Translations under genes and position numbers: made by a program | NCBI GenBank assembly: GCA_037954325.1 | Contig: JBBMNZ010000007.1 | Location: forward strand, 10,728,501-10,792,500 | Direction of reading: 5' to 3' | DNA length: 64,000 nucleotides | Source of the DNA: Fistularia commersonii | Lineage: Eukaryota; Chordata; Actinopteri; Syngnathiformes; Fistulariidae | Notes under the pieces: generated by a model | What the model saw: only the letters and a program-made list of their open reading frames with translations | Databases searched by the model: none | Told to the model about the DNA's origin: nothing | Shown: piece by piece, positions 21,665-33,800 of the stretch | Layout of the letters: each line of letters opens with the position of its first letter | Numbering within the stretch: the stretch's first letter is position 1

Positions 21665-23200
21665 TGATTTGTCACAGAGAACAACGAACAATGACAAGTT
21701 ATGCTGAGGTAGATATTGTAGACGCTGAGTTATAGTTGCTAAAAAGGTGATAGCAGTATGAAAGTGCTGTTGCATCAACAGTTTTACAGTTCATTTTTCA
21801 TTTGAGTGTCTGAAATTAATGCACATTGGAGAAGGGTGTTTTTTTGATTATTATTTTATTTTACCCTGTCTGATCCTCAGTAAAATATCAAAAATCTTTT
21901 TGGACAATTTAGAAACTATGCAAAAAAGGAACGGTCAACAGTCGAGGTCTTGAATTCTCCACATATTCTAGTGCATGACCGATCGTGAACTGAAACTTTT
22001 CTATCCTCTGCACAAAAGATCCCACCGCGGAGCAGATATTTACAAATGTTTGTCTCAAGTTCTTGATGTTGCCAGCTCACGAGGCGCCTGACAATGGCTG
22101 CATCACAAAAAAAAAATAATATAAAAATTGTGAGCGCAATGACAGTCGGTAAATGAGGACGAGTGACTCAGTTTTTCAAAGACCCTTTTGAACACACTGC
22201 TGCCCACATAGTCAGGTTTCCATGAAGGAAACAGAAACTGACCCATTAAATATATTCCTTTTTTTTTCCCAATTATTATTAGACTTCTTGGTGCATCATT
22301 TGAACAGCTGAATTCATTGATTTACTCATAACTTGTCACAGTCAGTGTGAATTTTTTAATGGTAAAATATCGAATGACAAACACGTATCTTTTGACTTTT
22401 TGTGTTCTCTTCAAGGTTTTCTGCACATTCATGTCAACCTTCTTCTTGGGAGGGGGTCAGCTTTCGCCTCCTGTTAAGTTGCCCTCGGCACAACAAAAAA
22501 CCAGGAATGGTCAAACAGTAATTGCAAGAAAGTAAACCCACAACAGATGTCTTTTTAGTCACTTTAGCCTTGGCCCTTTTGCTCTCTGGAGTGATGAGCT
22601 GTGCTTTCACACATCACAAACAAGGGCACGAGTCAAATAGAGGAGAGGGAATGGGCAATCACACAGCCGGGGAAGCGATGCTAATTTAAGTTTAAAAATA
22701 ATGCCAAGCCATGGAGCCTGCGGTGCTTCCTGTCAAATCTTTTATCTTTCATATGAAAACAATCTATCTGTGTAGTTGGATGCGTGCCTGTCCTGCACTC
22801 TGGTCAACAACAAATCCAACAATCGTCTTCCAGCAACTTGCCAGTTGTATCGCTAGGCATCTGGGGAAATACTGAGCCAGGTTTGAAGTTGTTAAATGAA
22901 CAGTTCTTTAATTTCAGCTGTTTGTTTTAGCTTTCTGACCAACAGCTTTGCATCAATGCGCAAGGACAGACTGCAGTTATCTTTAGTAACACAATATTTG
23001 TCACTGTCTTAGGACCCGCGATGTCCCACAGAGTTCCCATCTCTGGATATCACAAGTTAAATCACAAGTTAAAAAACGGACACAGGGGGAGAACAGATCA
23101 CTCAAAGATTGATTCTGCTGTTTGTGGTCATTTTCTGTGCTTGTGATATACCGTCCCAGACCTTCAGAAAGCAACTGTATAGTCTACATACTATTTACGT
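21665..23200. other. intergenic sequence, no gene seen
   Basis: AT-rich, with no splice-flanked conserved frame and no RNA gene. The frame near 22347-22535 has no recognisable domain. Confidence 0.5.
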
Positions 23201-23204
23201 GAAT

Positions 23205-23410
23205 GGTTTCCACTCATCTAGCACTTTCATCACCTTGCTGTTTCAAAGCACTTTACACTGGATTACGTTCATCTAGTCAGACTCACACACGTCAGAGCTG
23301 CCATGACCATACAGAATTAATTGGAGGCAGAAAGGAGGGACTGGGAATCGAATCGACAACCTTGCAATTGGAGGCCTTACCGAGTGCCGGCTCAGGTGGT
23401 AGAACTATCT
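23205..23410 (+). repeat. dispersed repeat fragment
   Basis: Contains TTTCAAAGCACTTTACACTG, GGGACTGGGAATCGAATCG and CAACCTTGCAATTGGAGG, motifs of a fish repeat that often carries a CAAAGCGCTTTACA block. Confidence 0.4.
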
Positions 23411-23439
23411 TTGCAAAAAAGTTCAATAAAATGAAAAGT

Positions 23440-23720
23440 TCCCTATAATAAGAATACTAATCATGATAATAATAGTTATAATGATAATAATGATAATGAT
23501 AATAATAATACATATTTTAATTCACAATAGTATCAGTATTATCATTGAATTGCATTACTATTATTTAATTAGTTAACTATGCTGATTATTATCATTATTA
23601 TTATTATTATTATTATTATTGTTGCTGTTGATGTTGTTTTACCATTATTATATACTATTATAGTTAAGATAATTATAATGATACTACTAATAGTAATCAT
23701 TATTTATAATTATAACAGTA
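23440..23720. repeat. AT-rich trinucleotide low-complexity block
   Basis: Dense GATAAT/ATTATT units on both halves, partly self-complementary around the ATTATTATT run at 23590-23622. Confidence 0.8.
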
Positions 23721-24267
23721 CTTTGGCGAGCTGGGGTTTAAGGTAGCTTGGTCACTTGGTAACTTGAGCTTCCAGGGCTGATGGTCATGTTTGTTGCCAA
23801 GGACGATGAATGGCTGGTGGGGCATTTTCCTGGCAAACTGACCCTGGGATCAATGTCCACTCCGTGGGGGCTGTTTCTGCAACCTTGGGGAAACGGTTAC
23901 TACCACTCTAGTCCTCAAGGACAGGGTTTCCGCAACCATAATCTTCAATGCACGGGTCGCAGCTCCCCTTGTCAACAATGAAAGGGTTGCTGCTCCTCGC
24001 GCTGCCGCCGTTCATCCAATTCTTGTGTCAAGGCCGCGGAGACACATGCATTGCCGTCTTCCAATCCGCTGCTCATGAACTTCCGGACCTCAACACTCCA
24101 CTTCAACAGGGACACTGAAGTTCTGGCAAGAGCTTCATATCCTCCATTTGTCCAAACATCATGTCATTGTAATTTTGCAATCCCACTTTTGACACCAATG
24201 CAGGGTTTAGCAAAACAACAACATTGCCTCTCTCCAGTGACATGCGGTGGGGTTCATGGCTGGTGAG

Positions 24268-24451
24268 GCACTGACGTTATCACCGCACATCTCTTCTTCA
24301 TATTTGAACAGTAAATGTGAATTATTTTGCGATTTATAGTACAAATCACGGGATGAATATAACCATTTAATTTATTTTATCATTTTGGATTTTTTTCTTC
24401 CCTTGATGACGGGTGAGGCCCGGCCTCCCCTGCCTCTTCTAACGTCAGTGC
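24268..24451. mobile_element. candidate MITE with perfect 12-bp inverted ends
   Basis: GCACTGACGTTA at 24268-24279 and its exact complement TAACGTCAGTGC at 24440-24451 bound 184 bp of AT-rich sequence. The left side is preceded by CAGTGACATGCGGTGGGG, so the true element may start near 24236. No target duplication was found. Confidence 0.45.
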
Positions 24452-25274
24452 TAACAGTTAGCCTGGTTGGACTCCCCCGTCACAATAACTAACGGTGCAG
24501 GTTACTGTCATTCAACCGTGGAGTTCTTTAAAGAGAAGCTCCTAACAGTCATCATAATTATCATTTTTAAAGCATTCTGGGGTTTTGCTGGCCGGTTGAT
24601 CAATGTTGGGATAATATATTTTTTACCACTAGGTGTCGCCGTCACATCCGGTTTAGCAGCGAACGTCGAGTTGAAGCACCTGTTGACCCAATTAGGTTAC
24701 GGTGGAATCAAAATGGCGCCCGAGGTTGAATGCTATGTCACTTGAGCTGGACGCATAGCTTCAAAAGTAGTCTCTCGCTACTCCGGAGTTTCATGAAAGA
24801 CAGCAGGAAATGGTAATTATATATGTTTTAGATATTAAAAGATCAGCTGCTAGATTCCTGCGTGAAATAGGACTTCGAAAACTAATATTTTTTCGTTATT
24901 TAGTGTATGAGTTATGCTCGCAAGCTAGCTGCAGTATCCTCAGCACAGTTAACCTGTGCAGTCAAATTTATATTGTAATCCCGCCGGTGTCTTTTGGACA
25001 GATCCTAAATTATTTTTTAGAAATTTTTAGAAATTTGTAGAAATTGCTACCAATGACATGTTAGGAATGCTCAGATAATAAATCAGCTCGTTGTTTGTTT
25101 ATAACTTTCAAAATTGTATATTTGATAGGGATATGTGACTGAGAAAACACATTTAATAGAGTATGTGTGTTTATCCCTACAGTTGCAATGAATGGAAAGA
25201 ACTTTCACTTTAAGAGCATTTTGCACGTAGTGAATGAAAGGACAAGATCGCAGATACATGCAGCTGAAATGTCC

Positions 25275-25616
25275 AGCCACCGCAGGGTGGTGGACTCTCC
25301 CTTACAGATAGGGTGATAAGTTCAGTCATCAGAATAGAGCTGCTGATCCTCCGCATAGAGGAGCCAGATGAGGCCGCGGGCATCTGGTCAGGATGCCTCC
25401 TGGACGCCTCCCAGGAAGGTATTCCGGGCATGTCCAATTAAGAGGAGACCGCGGCTAAGACCCAGGACACGCTGGAGAGACTGTGTCTCCAGGCTGGCCT
25501 GGGAACACCTTGGGGTTCCACCAGAGGAGCTGGACCATGTGGCGGGAGAGAGGGAGGTCTGGGCCTCACTGCTCCGGCTATTGCCCATTCAACCCAACTC
25601 CATTTAAGTGGGAGAA
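25275..25616 (+). mobile_element. non-LTR retrotransposon 3' fragment
   Basis: Same 3' block as at 15900 and 42050: GAGGAGCCAGATGAGG, GCATCTGGTCAGGATGCCTC, CTGGCCTGGGAACACCTTGG and GAGAGAGGGAGGTCTGGGCC. It ends in a (GGAC)n tail. Confidence 0.75.
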
Positions 25617-25646
25617 GACGGACGGACGGACGGACGGACGGACGGA
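25617..25646 (+). repeat. (GGAC)n microsatellite, LINE tail
   Basis: About seven GGAC units at the end of the LINE fragment. It is the tetranucleotide counterpart of the GGAT tail at 16061. Confidence 0.85.
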
Positions 25647-25863
25647 TGATTATAAATATGGTGCTTGGTTTGGATGCATGCTCAATTGAGTGTCCTTTTC
25701 CTTGTTGCTCCACAGCTGTTCCAGACTCAGCAGTTATTGCTACCAGCAAGGCCTGTGATTGTCAACATCTACACCAGATAGATGTGCCCCCTGGATCTCC
25801 AGTCAAGGTTCCAAATAAATGACATGTAAGACTTTGCAAAACTACACAACTTTGCATTAACTC

Positions 25864-26300
25864 ATTGCTTCTCAAATAGTGGGCTCACGCCCTGGGATGA
25901 TGCAGTGTAATGCTGGGGAGTGGGGTGGTGGTGGTGTTTGTGACCCCAGGGAACATGCTTATTTTTACTGTATTAGAATAAAGTGTAATTGCACATCCAC
26001 AGTAGGTGTGTGCAAATTATTAGCTCTATGGTGTAAGGTTATTTTGCATCAAGCATGCGCACACACAGCACAGCGTGGAAAAATATTAAACAGGGATGAT
26101 AAGAACGGTGATGAGAGACGGCGATGATAAGACAAACAAAATCCACTCAATAGTTAAGATGAGGAAATATGACGGAGCGAATGTAGTGCTTTGGTTCACT
26201 GTGACTATGGTGGGAGATGAGGAAACACTGGTGTTTACTGTGTTCAAAAAAGAAAAAAAAAGTTGTGAGTTCATGTTGCTTATCAATTTCAGTTTATTAT
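25864..26300 (+). pseudogene. hAT (ZBED-type) transposon 5' relic
   Basis: Begins TTGCTTCTCAAATAGTGGGC, resembling the start of vertebrate hAT elements whose ends read GCTTCTCAA. Further on, a frame reads MRKYDGANVVLWFTVTMVGD, which resembles the KYD..Y..LGFT start of a BED-zinc-finger transposase. The zinc-binding Cys and His residues are not intact. It is cut off by the LINE fragment at about 26330. Confidence 0.45.
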
Positions 26301-26327
26301 TGTTTTTATTTATTAATCGTGACTATT

Positions 26328-26525
26328 TTGGTAGACAGATGCTGGAATTGGAGCTGCCAGGCAGGAGGTCTCGAGGAAGTCCAAAGAGAAGATTTATGGA
26401 CGTAGTGAGAGAGGATATGAAGGTAGTTGGGGTAAGAGAGGAGGATACAGAGAATAGAGTTAGATGGAGAATGTTGATTCGCTGTGGGGACCCCTGAAGG
26501 GAAACGCAGAAAGCAGAAGATAAAT
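26328..26525 (+). mobile_element. RTE-like LINE 3' end fragment
   Basis: Encodes MLELELPGRRSRGSPKRRFM and VREDMKVVGVREEDTENRVR, followed by GGGGACCCCTGAAGGGAAAC. It is the same 3' terminus as at 4075. Confidence 0.75.
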
Positions 26526-26529
26526 ATTT

Positions 26530-28200
26530 TTATTTCTTGATTTTATTTTATTTTTCAGTATCAAATGGTTCGGTTGGTCAAAAAATGTTTAAATAAGGAT
26601 TTATTTTTTTTACATTTCAGGCAAATTGCAGACTGAAAAACAATATTAATAAAGTTACTCGTTCTTTGCAAATTGATCTATATTTCTTTCTTTTTTCATT
26701 AATGTTATGCATTATGCAGAGGTCCACATATAACCATTTTATAGACAAATTATACTATTATAGTTGTGGTGGAGAGTGGGGGGGGGGGCACAGTGTGTTT
26801 TTTTTGGGGGGGGGGGGATTGCAAATGTTTATTATAGAAATGAGCTTGAAAGCAGTTTCACCTCCCACAATTGTTAAGACAAAAAGCAGGAAAAAAAAGT
26901 AGTCCAAAGAAGAAATCAGGTCAGTCTCTTCCTTTTCCTGGTGCTTCAATTGAAACTCATGGCACCGAGTTACCACTAGATATCTAAATACTAATACACA
27001 CACCCATTGGTTGTTAAGCAGTAGCTAGCTCATCAACCGCATGGCAGGCACAGTTTGAACAGGCACTGCATTGATTTACTAAAAATACATCAAAGTTTAA
27101 ACCACCAAAGAAATCTTAGAAAAGTCAAGGACGATGGTTGGTGTTCGCAGCACTCCATTTTCATGTTGAAATGCATAATAAAATTCCGAGAAGGAATCAT
27201 CTGAGACTCCTGTGATGTCTACTGAGGGACCAATGCATTGGTTTTGGTCAAATATCTCCTCGGCAGCTGGAACAGCACAAAATTCCGTAATTTTCTACAA
27301 AAGTGGAGCACAGCTGAGGCAAGTAAATCCTTCTATCTCCCAAGTTCCTCAACAACCCACATGAAGCATGTGTTCAAGTTTGGTTTAGAGAAGTCCAGCT
27401 AAAGTACTGCAGTCTCACATAGAATTTCCATGGATATGTTTCCCCCCCTGGATGATTTGCAGTTTTGACTTCTCACACTGGATCTTAATGACAACGGTGG
27501 AGGTTTCTTTTCAAACACAAAGTGACATTCACCAGCATCCAAGTTGTTGTATCTCTTTTTATTAAAGTTACTCTATAGTTTGTTTACAGTTGTTTTCCAT
27601 TAATGAACAAAACACAACAGAAATATTACCTCATGTGACATCAATATGTACAGATGGAATGGATTCTACTTTGACCAAAATATATATACATATTTTTTCA
27701 GTATCTCCAAAACTCAAGTACATCTGCTGAATCTGTTTTTCATTCATTTTTCATTTCTGTTTTAATACATGAGACATAAAGTCAAAGATCGCGTCAGAAA
27801 GGAGCTTGAACAGATGAAACTAATAAATAATTGACCGTAATCGCTGGATGTTAGGTGTTTTTACACTTCAAATAAAATGCGGTACATTAAAAATATAGAT
27901 ATAAACAATGCTACAGTATCATGCAGCTAGATCTGAGTGCTAAATCAATCCCTGACATGTACCAAAGTGACCTTTCCCCGATAAACTCCCTGCTTAATAC
28001 TGTTTTAAAATGAATTAAACAGTTCAACAGAAATTTAAAGAACTTCCTGTGAAAAATTCCTGTGTTTTCACATGCACAGCTCATTGTATCACTGTCATTA
28101 TTTCACGATTTTGAATTTGTTTGGGCAAAGGGTTTTATGACTGTCACTGTAAAAAAGAAAATCACCACCAACCCTGTCTATTCCTCTTCCCCTATTTTTC
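26530..28200. other. intergenic sequence, no gene seen
   Basis: Contains two G-runs (26776-26787 and 26807-26818) and otherwise AT-rich unique-looking sequence. The TTTATT at about 27556 would be an AATAAA on the - strand, but is far from the necab3 stop. Confidence 0.5.
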
Positions 28201-28202
28201 CT

Positions 28203-28600
28203 TTTCTCTTTTCCACGTCTCCCTACAGGGGTTACCATAGCGAATCATCTTTCTCCATCCAACACTATTCTCTTCATGTCCTTTTTCATGCCATCCATAA
28301 ATCTCCTCTCCGGTTTTCTGACTAGCAGTTCCAACCTCAGAACACTTCGACCTAGAACTTCACTATCCCTCCTCTGTACATGTCCAAACTGTCTCAGTCT
28401 GGCCTCATCTCCAGAACGTCTGACATGTGCTATCCCTCTGATGGCTTCATTCCTGGTCCTATCTGTCCTCCTCCCTCCAAACATCTCTGCTGCCTCCTGT
28501 CTTTTCCTCTAATCTCTAATCCAGACAGCATGGTTTGTATTCTATACCTTTATACCTTTCCTTTCATTCTGGCTGATACTCTGAGTGGGAGAAACAAAAT
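28203..28600 (-). mobile_element. RTE-like LINE 3' fragment, antisense
   Basis: The - strand reads RTDRTRNEAIRGIAHVRRSG, then ARLRQFGHVQRRDSEVLGRS and ERRFMDGMKKDMKRI, ending at CTACAGGGGTTACC on the + strand. It is diverged and truncated. Confidence 0.75.
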
Positions 28601-28999
28601 CTCATAATGCGTAGTGAATGGGAAAGTTAGTAGTTTCACCCAGACCACGACATTAAGCTGAAAGTAACCTAGGAATTAAGTTTGTATTTCAAAAACCTAA
28701 CAGAGGAGCCATTGAACTTCACTGGGCCCTCGTGGCGTCTGTGTGAGTGTGAACTGTGTGTGGGCGTGTGTGTCGTAAAGGGCCTGGAGTGGTTGGTCGC
28801 AGTTTGTAAACCAGTAAAAGCGGCAAAGACACTCCATTTACCATAGCGCCCTAACCTGCAATAAACACACTGACCGTCATCGAACAAAAACTGAAAACCA
28901 ACTGAAAATAAATAAAGTAAATCGGAGTTGAGCATGTATAAAAATTATTACCTAGAGTTTTTGAAGTCTGAACCACTGTATTTACAGTGTGTATGTATA

Positions 29000-29362
29000 T
29001 ACACTGCTCAAAAAAATAAAGGGAACACTAAAATAACACATCCTAGATCTGAATGAAATATTGAATATCTGGAATATTCTTATTGAATACTTTGTTCTTT
29101 ATACAGTTCAATGTGCTGACAACGAAATTGCACAAAAAATATCAACGGAAATCACATTTATTAACCCATGGAGGTCTGGATTTGGAGTCCCTCAAAAGTA
29201 AAGTGGAAAAACACTACAGGCTGATCCAACTTTGATATAATGTCCTTAAAACATGTCGAAATGAGTCCGTGTTGCTTTCTAAGTGGACAGTGATTTCACA
29301 GAAGTGTGATTGACTGAGTTACATTGTGTTGTGTTAGTGTTCCCTCTATTTTTTGAGCAGTA
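29000..29362 (-). mobile_element. internally deleted Tc1-like element (MITE), copy 2, inverted
   Basis: Same ends as the copy at 9406 (CTGCTCAAAAAAATAAAGGG and its complement at 29339-29360) beside TA dinucleotides. Read on the - strand, it shows the same deletion junction: GAAAGCAACACGG directly followed by ACTCATTTCGACATGTTTTA. Confidence 0.75.
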
Positions 29363-29577
29363 TATATTATTACCCTTACCCCACCCAAAACTACCATTTC
29401 ATCATTACTGATACGTCTGTTTCCATTTAGCTGGGTTTGTTTGTTTTTTCTAGCAGCCTTTGAGGCACAAAGCACAGGACCCCCCTGCCCCCCCGAAAAC
29501 ACAAACCAAATTTTAGTTTTAAACATATTGCCACAACATAATGCAGTTTTGTGGCCTAGTCATTCGATACATCAGCA

Positions 29578-30866
29578 TTTATTCCTTACAATGACCGCCT
29601 AAATTTGGTTAAATTTGTGACATTGTTTGAATTGTCCTGCAGGAGTGTCCAGTCATCTTTTTTTGTTTTTGAAATCTTGCTGACTTTGCCTGACTTGAGT
29701 GTTTTATGAAATTATGAAAACTTGATGTATCCATTTCAAGCCGAAGGTGCAATGTTTTCTTCCCCTTTCGGTAACACTTTCCTAAGGTAAGAATACACGA
29801 GTATAGTGTTTGTTGACCCTGAACAACCAAGATTTAAAAAACAAAAACAAACAAAAAGCATTAGTCCTGAAAGCACAAAGCCATAGTCATCGTCATGCAC
29901 ATAGGAAAAGCACAAATCCATCAATTCTTTTTTTCTTTTCCCTTTTCAAATATACAACTCTTCCAAAACACAAGACAGCACTGGCTCACAGTCCTTTTTT
30001 TTTTTTTTTACGCTCCATCTGTGTTTGTTCTTGCTGTTTTCGATCACTGGTACAATAAAAGACCAACGCAGCAACAGGGACCAGAGCAGGAGTGAGAGAC
30101 TAGCTGTGAAAGAAAAGTGAAACAGAACATAGCTCTCTGATGGCAGGAAATTCAGTTCCTCTCAAGCCAAAAGATCGGCCGTTTAGGTGAGCACTGCTAT
30201 TGCTTTCGGTTTTAGGTGACTATTGGCTCTCCGGGTACTGCATATCCAAGAGCTCTAATAGTTTCAACTCATTTGACGGGTTAATTTAGGCACCAACCAG
30301 ATGGCTGTGGGATCTGGGCATTTAAGGAGAGCCAACTGCTTTATTACGATGGGTAGGATTTGAAAATGAGCTGCTTTTGAGGGTCGGAGCTACGTGCGGT
30401 ATTCAAGCAAATATAGCAGGTTTTTACAAAGAATCGATTCAATATCATTTTTATGATATTGAATTTTATCATTTTTTATAACTATGCATCTTAGGGAGAA
30501 AAAAAAAGTCAAATAGCTGGTGTTCCTCGCAGCTGACATGAAGATGAGAAACCGCCTTAAGAGGCCAAACAAAGTCCCACCGCCTTTGTAAAGCACTACG
30601 ATATTTCTTTTGATATCAGTGGTACAGTAATGAAAAGTAAGAGACGCACAAACGTTAAAGCATGCTTCTGAAGGCTGCTGGATGACGTCATAGCCCACGT
30701 CTCTGGTTGCCTTCAAACACATGGGTGCTTTTTGAATTCCTTCGCTTGTGTGCGTGCATGAGTGTCTGTGCACGCACGCACGCGCGTGTATGTGTGTGGG
30801 TGGGTGGGTTGATACGCGTGTCTTTGTCCGTGTGACAGCGTAGGCAGTAGATGTGGCATTCTGGAT
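29578..30866 (-). other. necab3: necab3 3' UTR (inferred)
   Basis: Sequence after the TGA stop on the - strand. Canonical AATAAA hexamers on that strand lie at 30340-30345 and 29578-29583. The transposon copy ending at 29362 lies beyond the second, so 29578 is a reasonable distal limit. No transcript evidence is available. Confidence 0.4.
30340..30345 (-). promoter_or_regulatory. candidate polyadenylation signal for necab3
   Basis: AATAAA on the - strand about 520 nt after the stop. It is the first canonical hexamer I see after the stop; a second is at 29578-29583. Confidence 0.35.
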
Positions 30867-30895
30867 TCAGTTCTTAGTCATAATCCACCAGGAAG
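30867..30895 (-). CDS. necab3: necab3 last coding segment with stop
   Basis: The acceptor is ttctgtttccacag after a long pyrimidine tract. The 29 nt complete an Ala codon and encode SWWIMTKN then TGA, matching the NECAB C-terminus SWWIMNNN. It is separated from segment 10 by a 5.6-kb intron. Confidence 0.93.
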
Positions 30896-33800
30896 CTGTG
30901 GAAACAGAAGAAAGAGATAGAGATAAAGAAATCTACCGTGTACGTTGGAAATATTTCTTCGGTTCATGGTCATTTAATCCTGAATGCATTTTCAAATTCC
31001 CGTTCAATACTAATACAGCAGAATAATGACCGCCACTTAAGTTTTAAGCGGTGCCCATTGTTCTGCCCTACATTGTGCGAGTTTCTTCGAAACCTGCCAT
31101 AATATTTAGTAACATCTTCACATGATGGACCTGCTCTTTAAACTCTTGGTACTTATGTCTTCTAGACATCAATATTAAGTCAACCCTGGTGACATTTTGC
31201 AGTCCACCCTCCATCCGATAAGAATAGTGCTGTTAATACTAGCGGTTTAATTTTGTTTTTCTGATCCGTATTTGGGACCCGACTCCCGACTATCTCGCCT
31301 CTCCCTTCTAATCAGGTTTGCTGTTGCCCGAGAGAGCCATAGCAAAGAAAGTAATGATATCTGTCTTTGAAGGAGGAAAAAAAAAACAGGTGTCACAGGC
31401 TTCAGCACACATAAGCTATGTATATCCCAGCTATGTATATTCAGAAATAAAATGAATAAATGATGAGATGGGGAAAACGTGTCCTGCTTCTGCAGAATTT
31501 TCTGCTGTGAGTTGCTCACAGAACTGGATCTATGCATACGGCATGCACTATTCTCCTATATCCTCAGCTAATGCACATCCAGTGTTTCTTTTGACAAATC
31601 TCCATAAAATATGCACCGATAAATGATAAAACCCTGAAAAGAGCTGTCTCCGGGGTAGTTTATGAATGTCTATGCCTCGCTTTCTAAATTAGTTTAAACA
31701 TTAATTACAACAAAATGAATGCTTCATCACCGCTAAACAAACCTCTTGACAGAATCAAAACTTTCTGACCGTCTATAAAGACTTAATCTACATTTCTACC
31801 ACATTACTCTTGGAAAGAAATATGTTCAATGCATATTTTATTCATTCATTATTGGATTTGTTAAGAAACTCTTCAAAATAGGAACATGCTGTAGCCATCA
31901 GCCTTGTTCTTGAAATTCCACAAATTAGCTTTAGTGGACCAAACAGTACAGGGCCAAGCTCGTGCCTTTAGCAGCTATACTGTAAATGTTATTTTACATA
32001 TTTATCCAAACCACTTGAGGCAGAAGGTTGCTCGCATTGAGCTGGGATCTGCCCAAGGTTTCTGCCCTGGAAAATGCAGTTGTTTCCTCGCCAAATGCTC
32101 ACTCATAAGGGAATGTTGGGTTTCTGTTAATCGCTTTTAAAGAGTGTGGTCCAGACCTGCTCTACATGGAAAGGGTCATCAAACAACTGTGTTTTGATGT
32201 GGTGCCATATAGATAAAATTTGACTTGGCATGTCATAGGTGTGCAAATTTAAATTTAATGCAACTTTACAGGGTACAGAAAATATGGGGTATTTTATTTG
32301 TTTTTTTTTAAAAAAAGGAAATTGTTGTCTTGTGTCGGGTCATATGGCGCTAGAGCTGATCCCCGGCTGGCCATTTTAACAGACTAGCAGAATGTTTTAC
32401 ATTTCAACTTTTCCCAAGGCTCGTTCAACTGTGGCTTGGGCCAAGGATGATGTTTTCAGTGTCCTTTGTCTTCCCTTCTATTTGTAAGATTATTCCAAAA
32501 GCCAATAGTCTAAAAAAAATCATGAAGGATGAAGGCCTTGCAGAGAAAGATCTTATGTAATATTGAATATTCAATATTAAATGACTACATGCATGTTTTT
32601 TCTGGTGTTTATATTACTAAATTGTGGGTAATTTTTTCCATTGACAAATTTTATCATATTGCTGAGGGGTATCGTAGTCTATATGACGTTCAACTACATT
32701 TTCTGCTCCGTTCAGACCTGACCTGACCCCCCCACTTCCTGCACAGACGACAATGTGAAGCGGAGCCTTGATGAACGCTAGCCACTGATCTCCAGTATAA
32801 AAGGTACAAAATCGCCTTTCAGCTGCTTTTATCAGTCATAGCCTTGTTACAGCCAAAAATGTTTTTTCACTTCTGATAATTACACTCTTGATCTATATGA
32901 TGGGATGGAGATATATTGTGTACTAATGGCTGACACTGTTAATCATGTTTCCCTAAAATTAGGAAGGATCCGTCACTGCTATACTTTTATTTATAAAGCA
33001 TTTCGAGGCTTTATGCTTACCTAGATTTGTACCTTAATTGTCAGGAAAAGAACTGGTCCTCAGTCTTTCTGTTCATAAGATCATTTGTTTGTTTTAACTG
33101 GGGAAAAGGGCTTTTGTGCCTTCTGCACCTGGAATACTTTGCAGAAAGACTGGAAACATGAGTTTATTTCATTGAACGTTTTTTTAAAATTTAAACTTTC
33201 TGATGCCGGTTCCACAGCATGCACTTGTTTCTCTTAACCTGCTTATAAAATGATCCTTTTTAAAATTTCATTTTCTTTTTGGATGTGTTTTAACTGGGGA
33301 ACTCTGAGGATGATTTTTGTATTTGTTGCTCACTATCTTGGCCATAATGCTCTTGAAAAACAGGTTCTTAATGTTAATGGGATTTTTTTTCCTGATTAAA
33401 TTAAAATCAAATAAATCAAATAAAAACAAATAAATAAATGTGAATGAACGAATGCTAGTACTGTGCTTGGGAATGGCTGTGCAACAGCATCACAACGCTA
33501 AACCTCAGGACTCAAGCGAATGCCGTTCCAAAAGTTCAATTGTGCATTTACATGAAGCTGTTTGAATTGAGAGGGAACGCATTCAAAACTTTGCATGCCA
33601 TTTGGAAAATAAAAGCGAACATTTCTGTTCCGAGGCCCTTATTAGGAACTTGGCCATTTCTTTGTTCATTTGGACGTTATAGGATCCAGGGACCATGAAC
33701 CTCAGTTCCTAGAGCCATTTTAGCTCCTATTCTGAGGCAGGGCCCCTTTAGAGCTCCATAGGATCTTAGATTAGGTGTTTGGTGATTTGTAGAACTCATA

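Noticed and set aside
24467..24830. Possible small gene or promoter around AAAATGGCGCCC (YY1-like motif)
   Set aside because: The motif resembles a start context but the frame stops after ten codons and there is no recognisable product or downstream exon.
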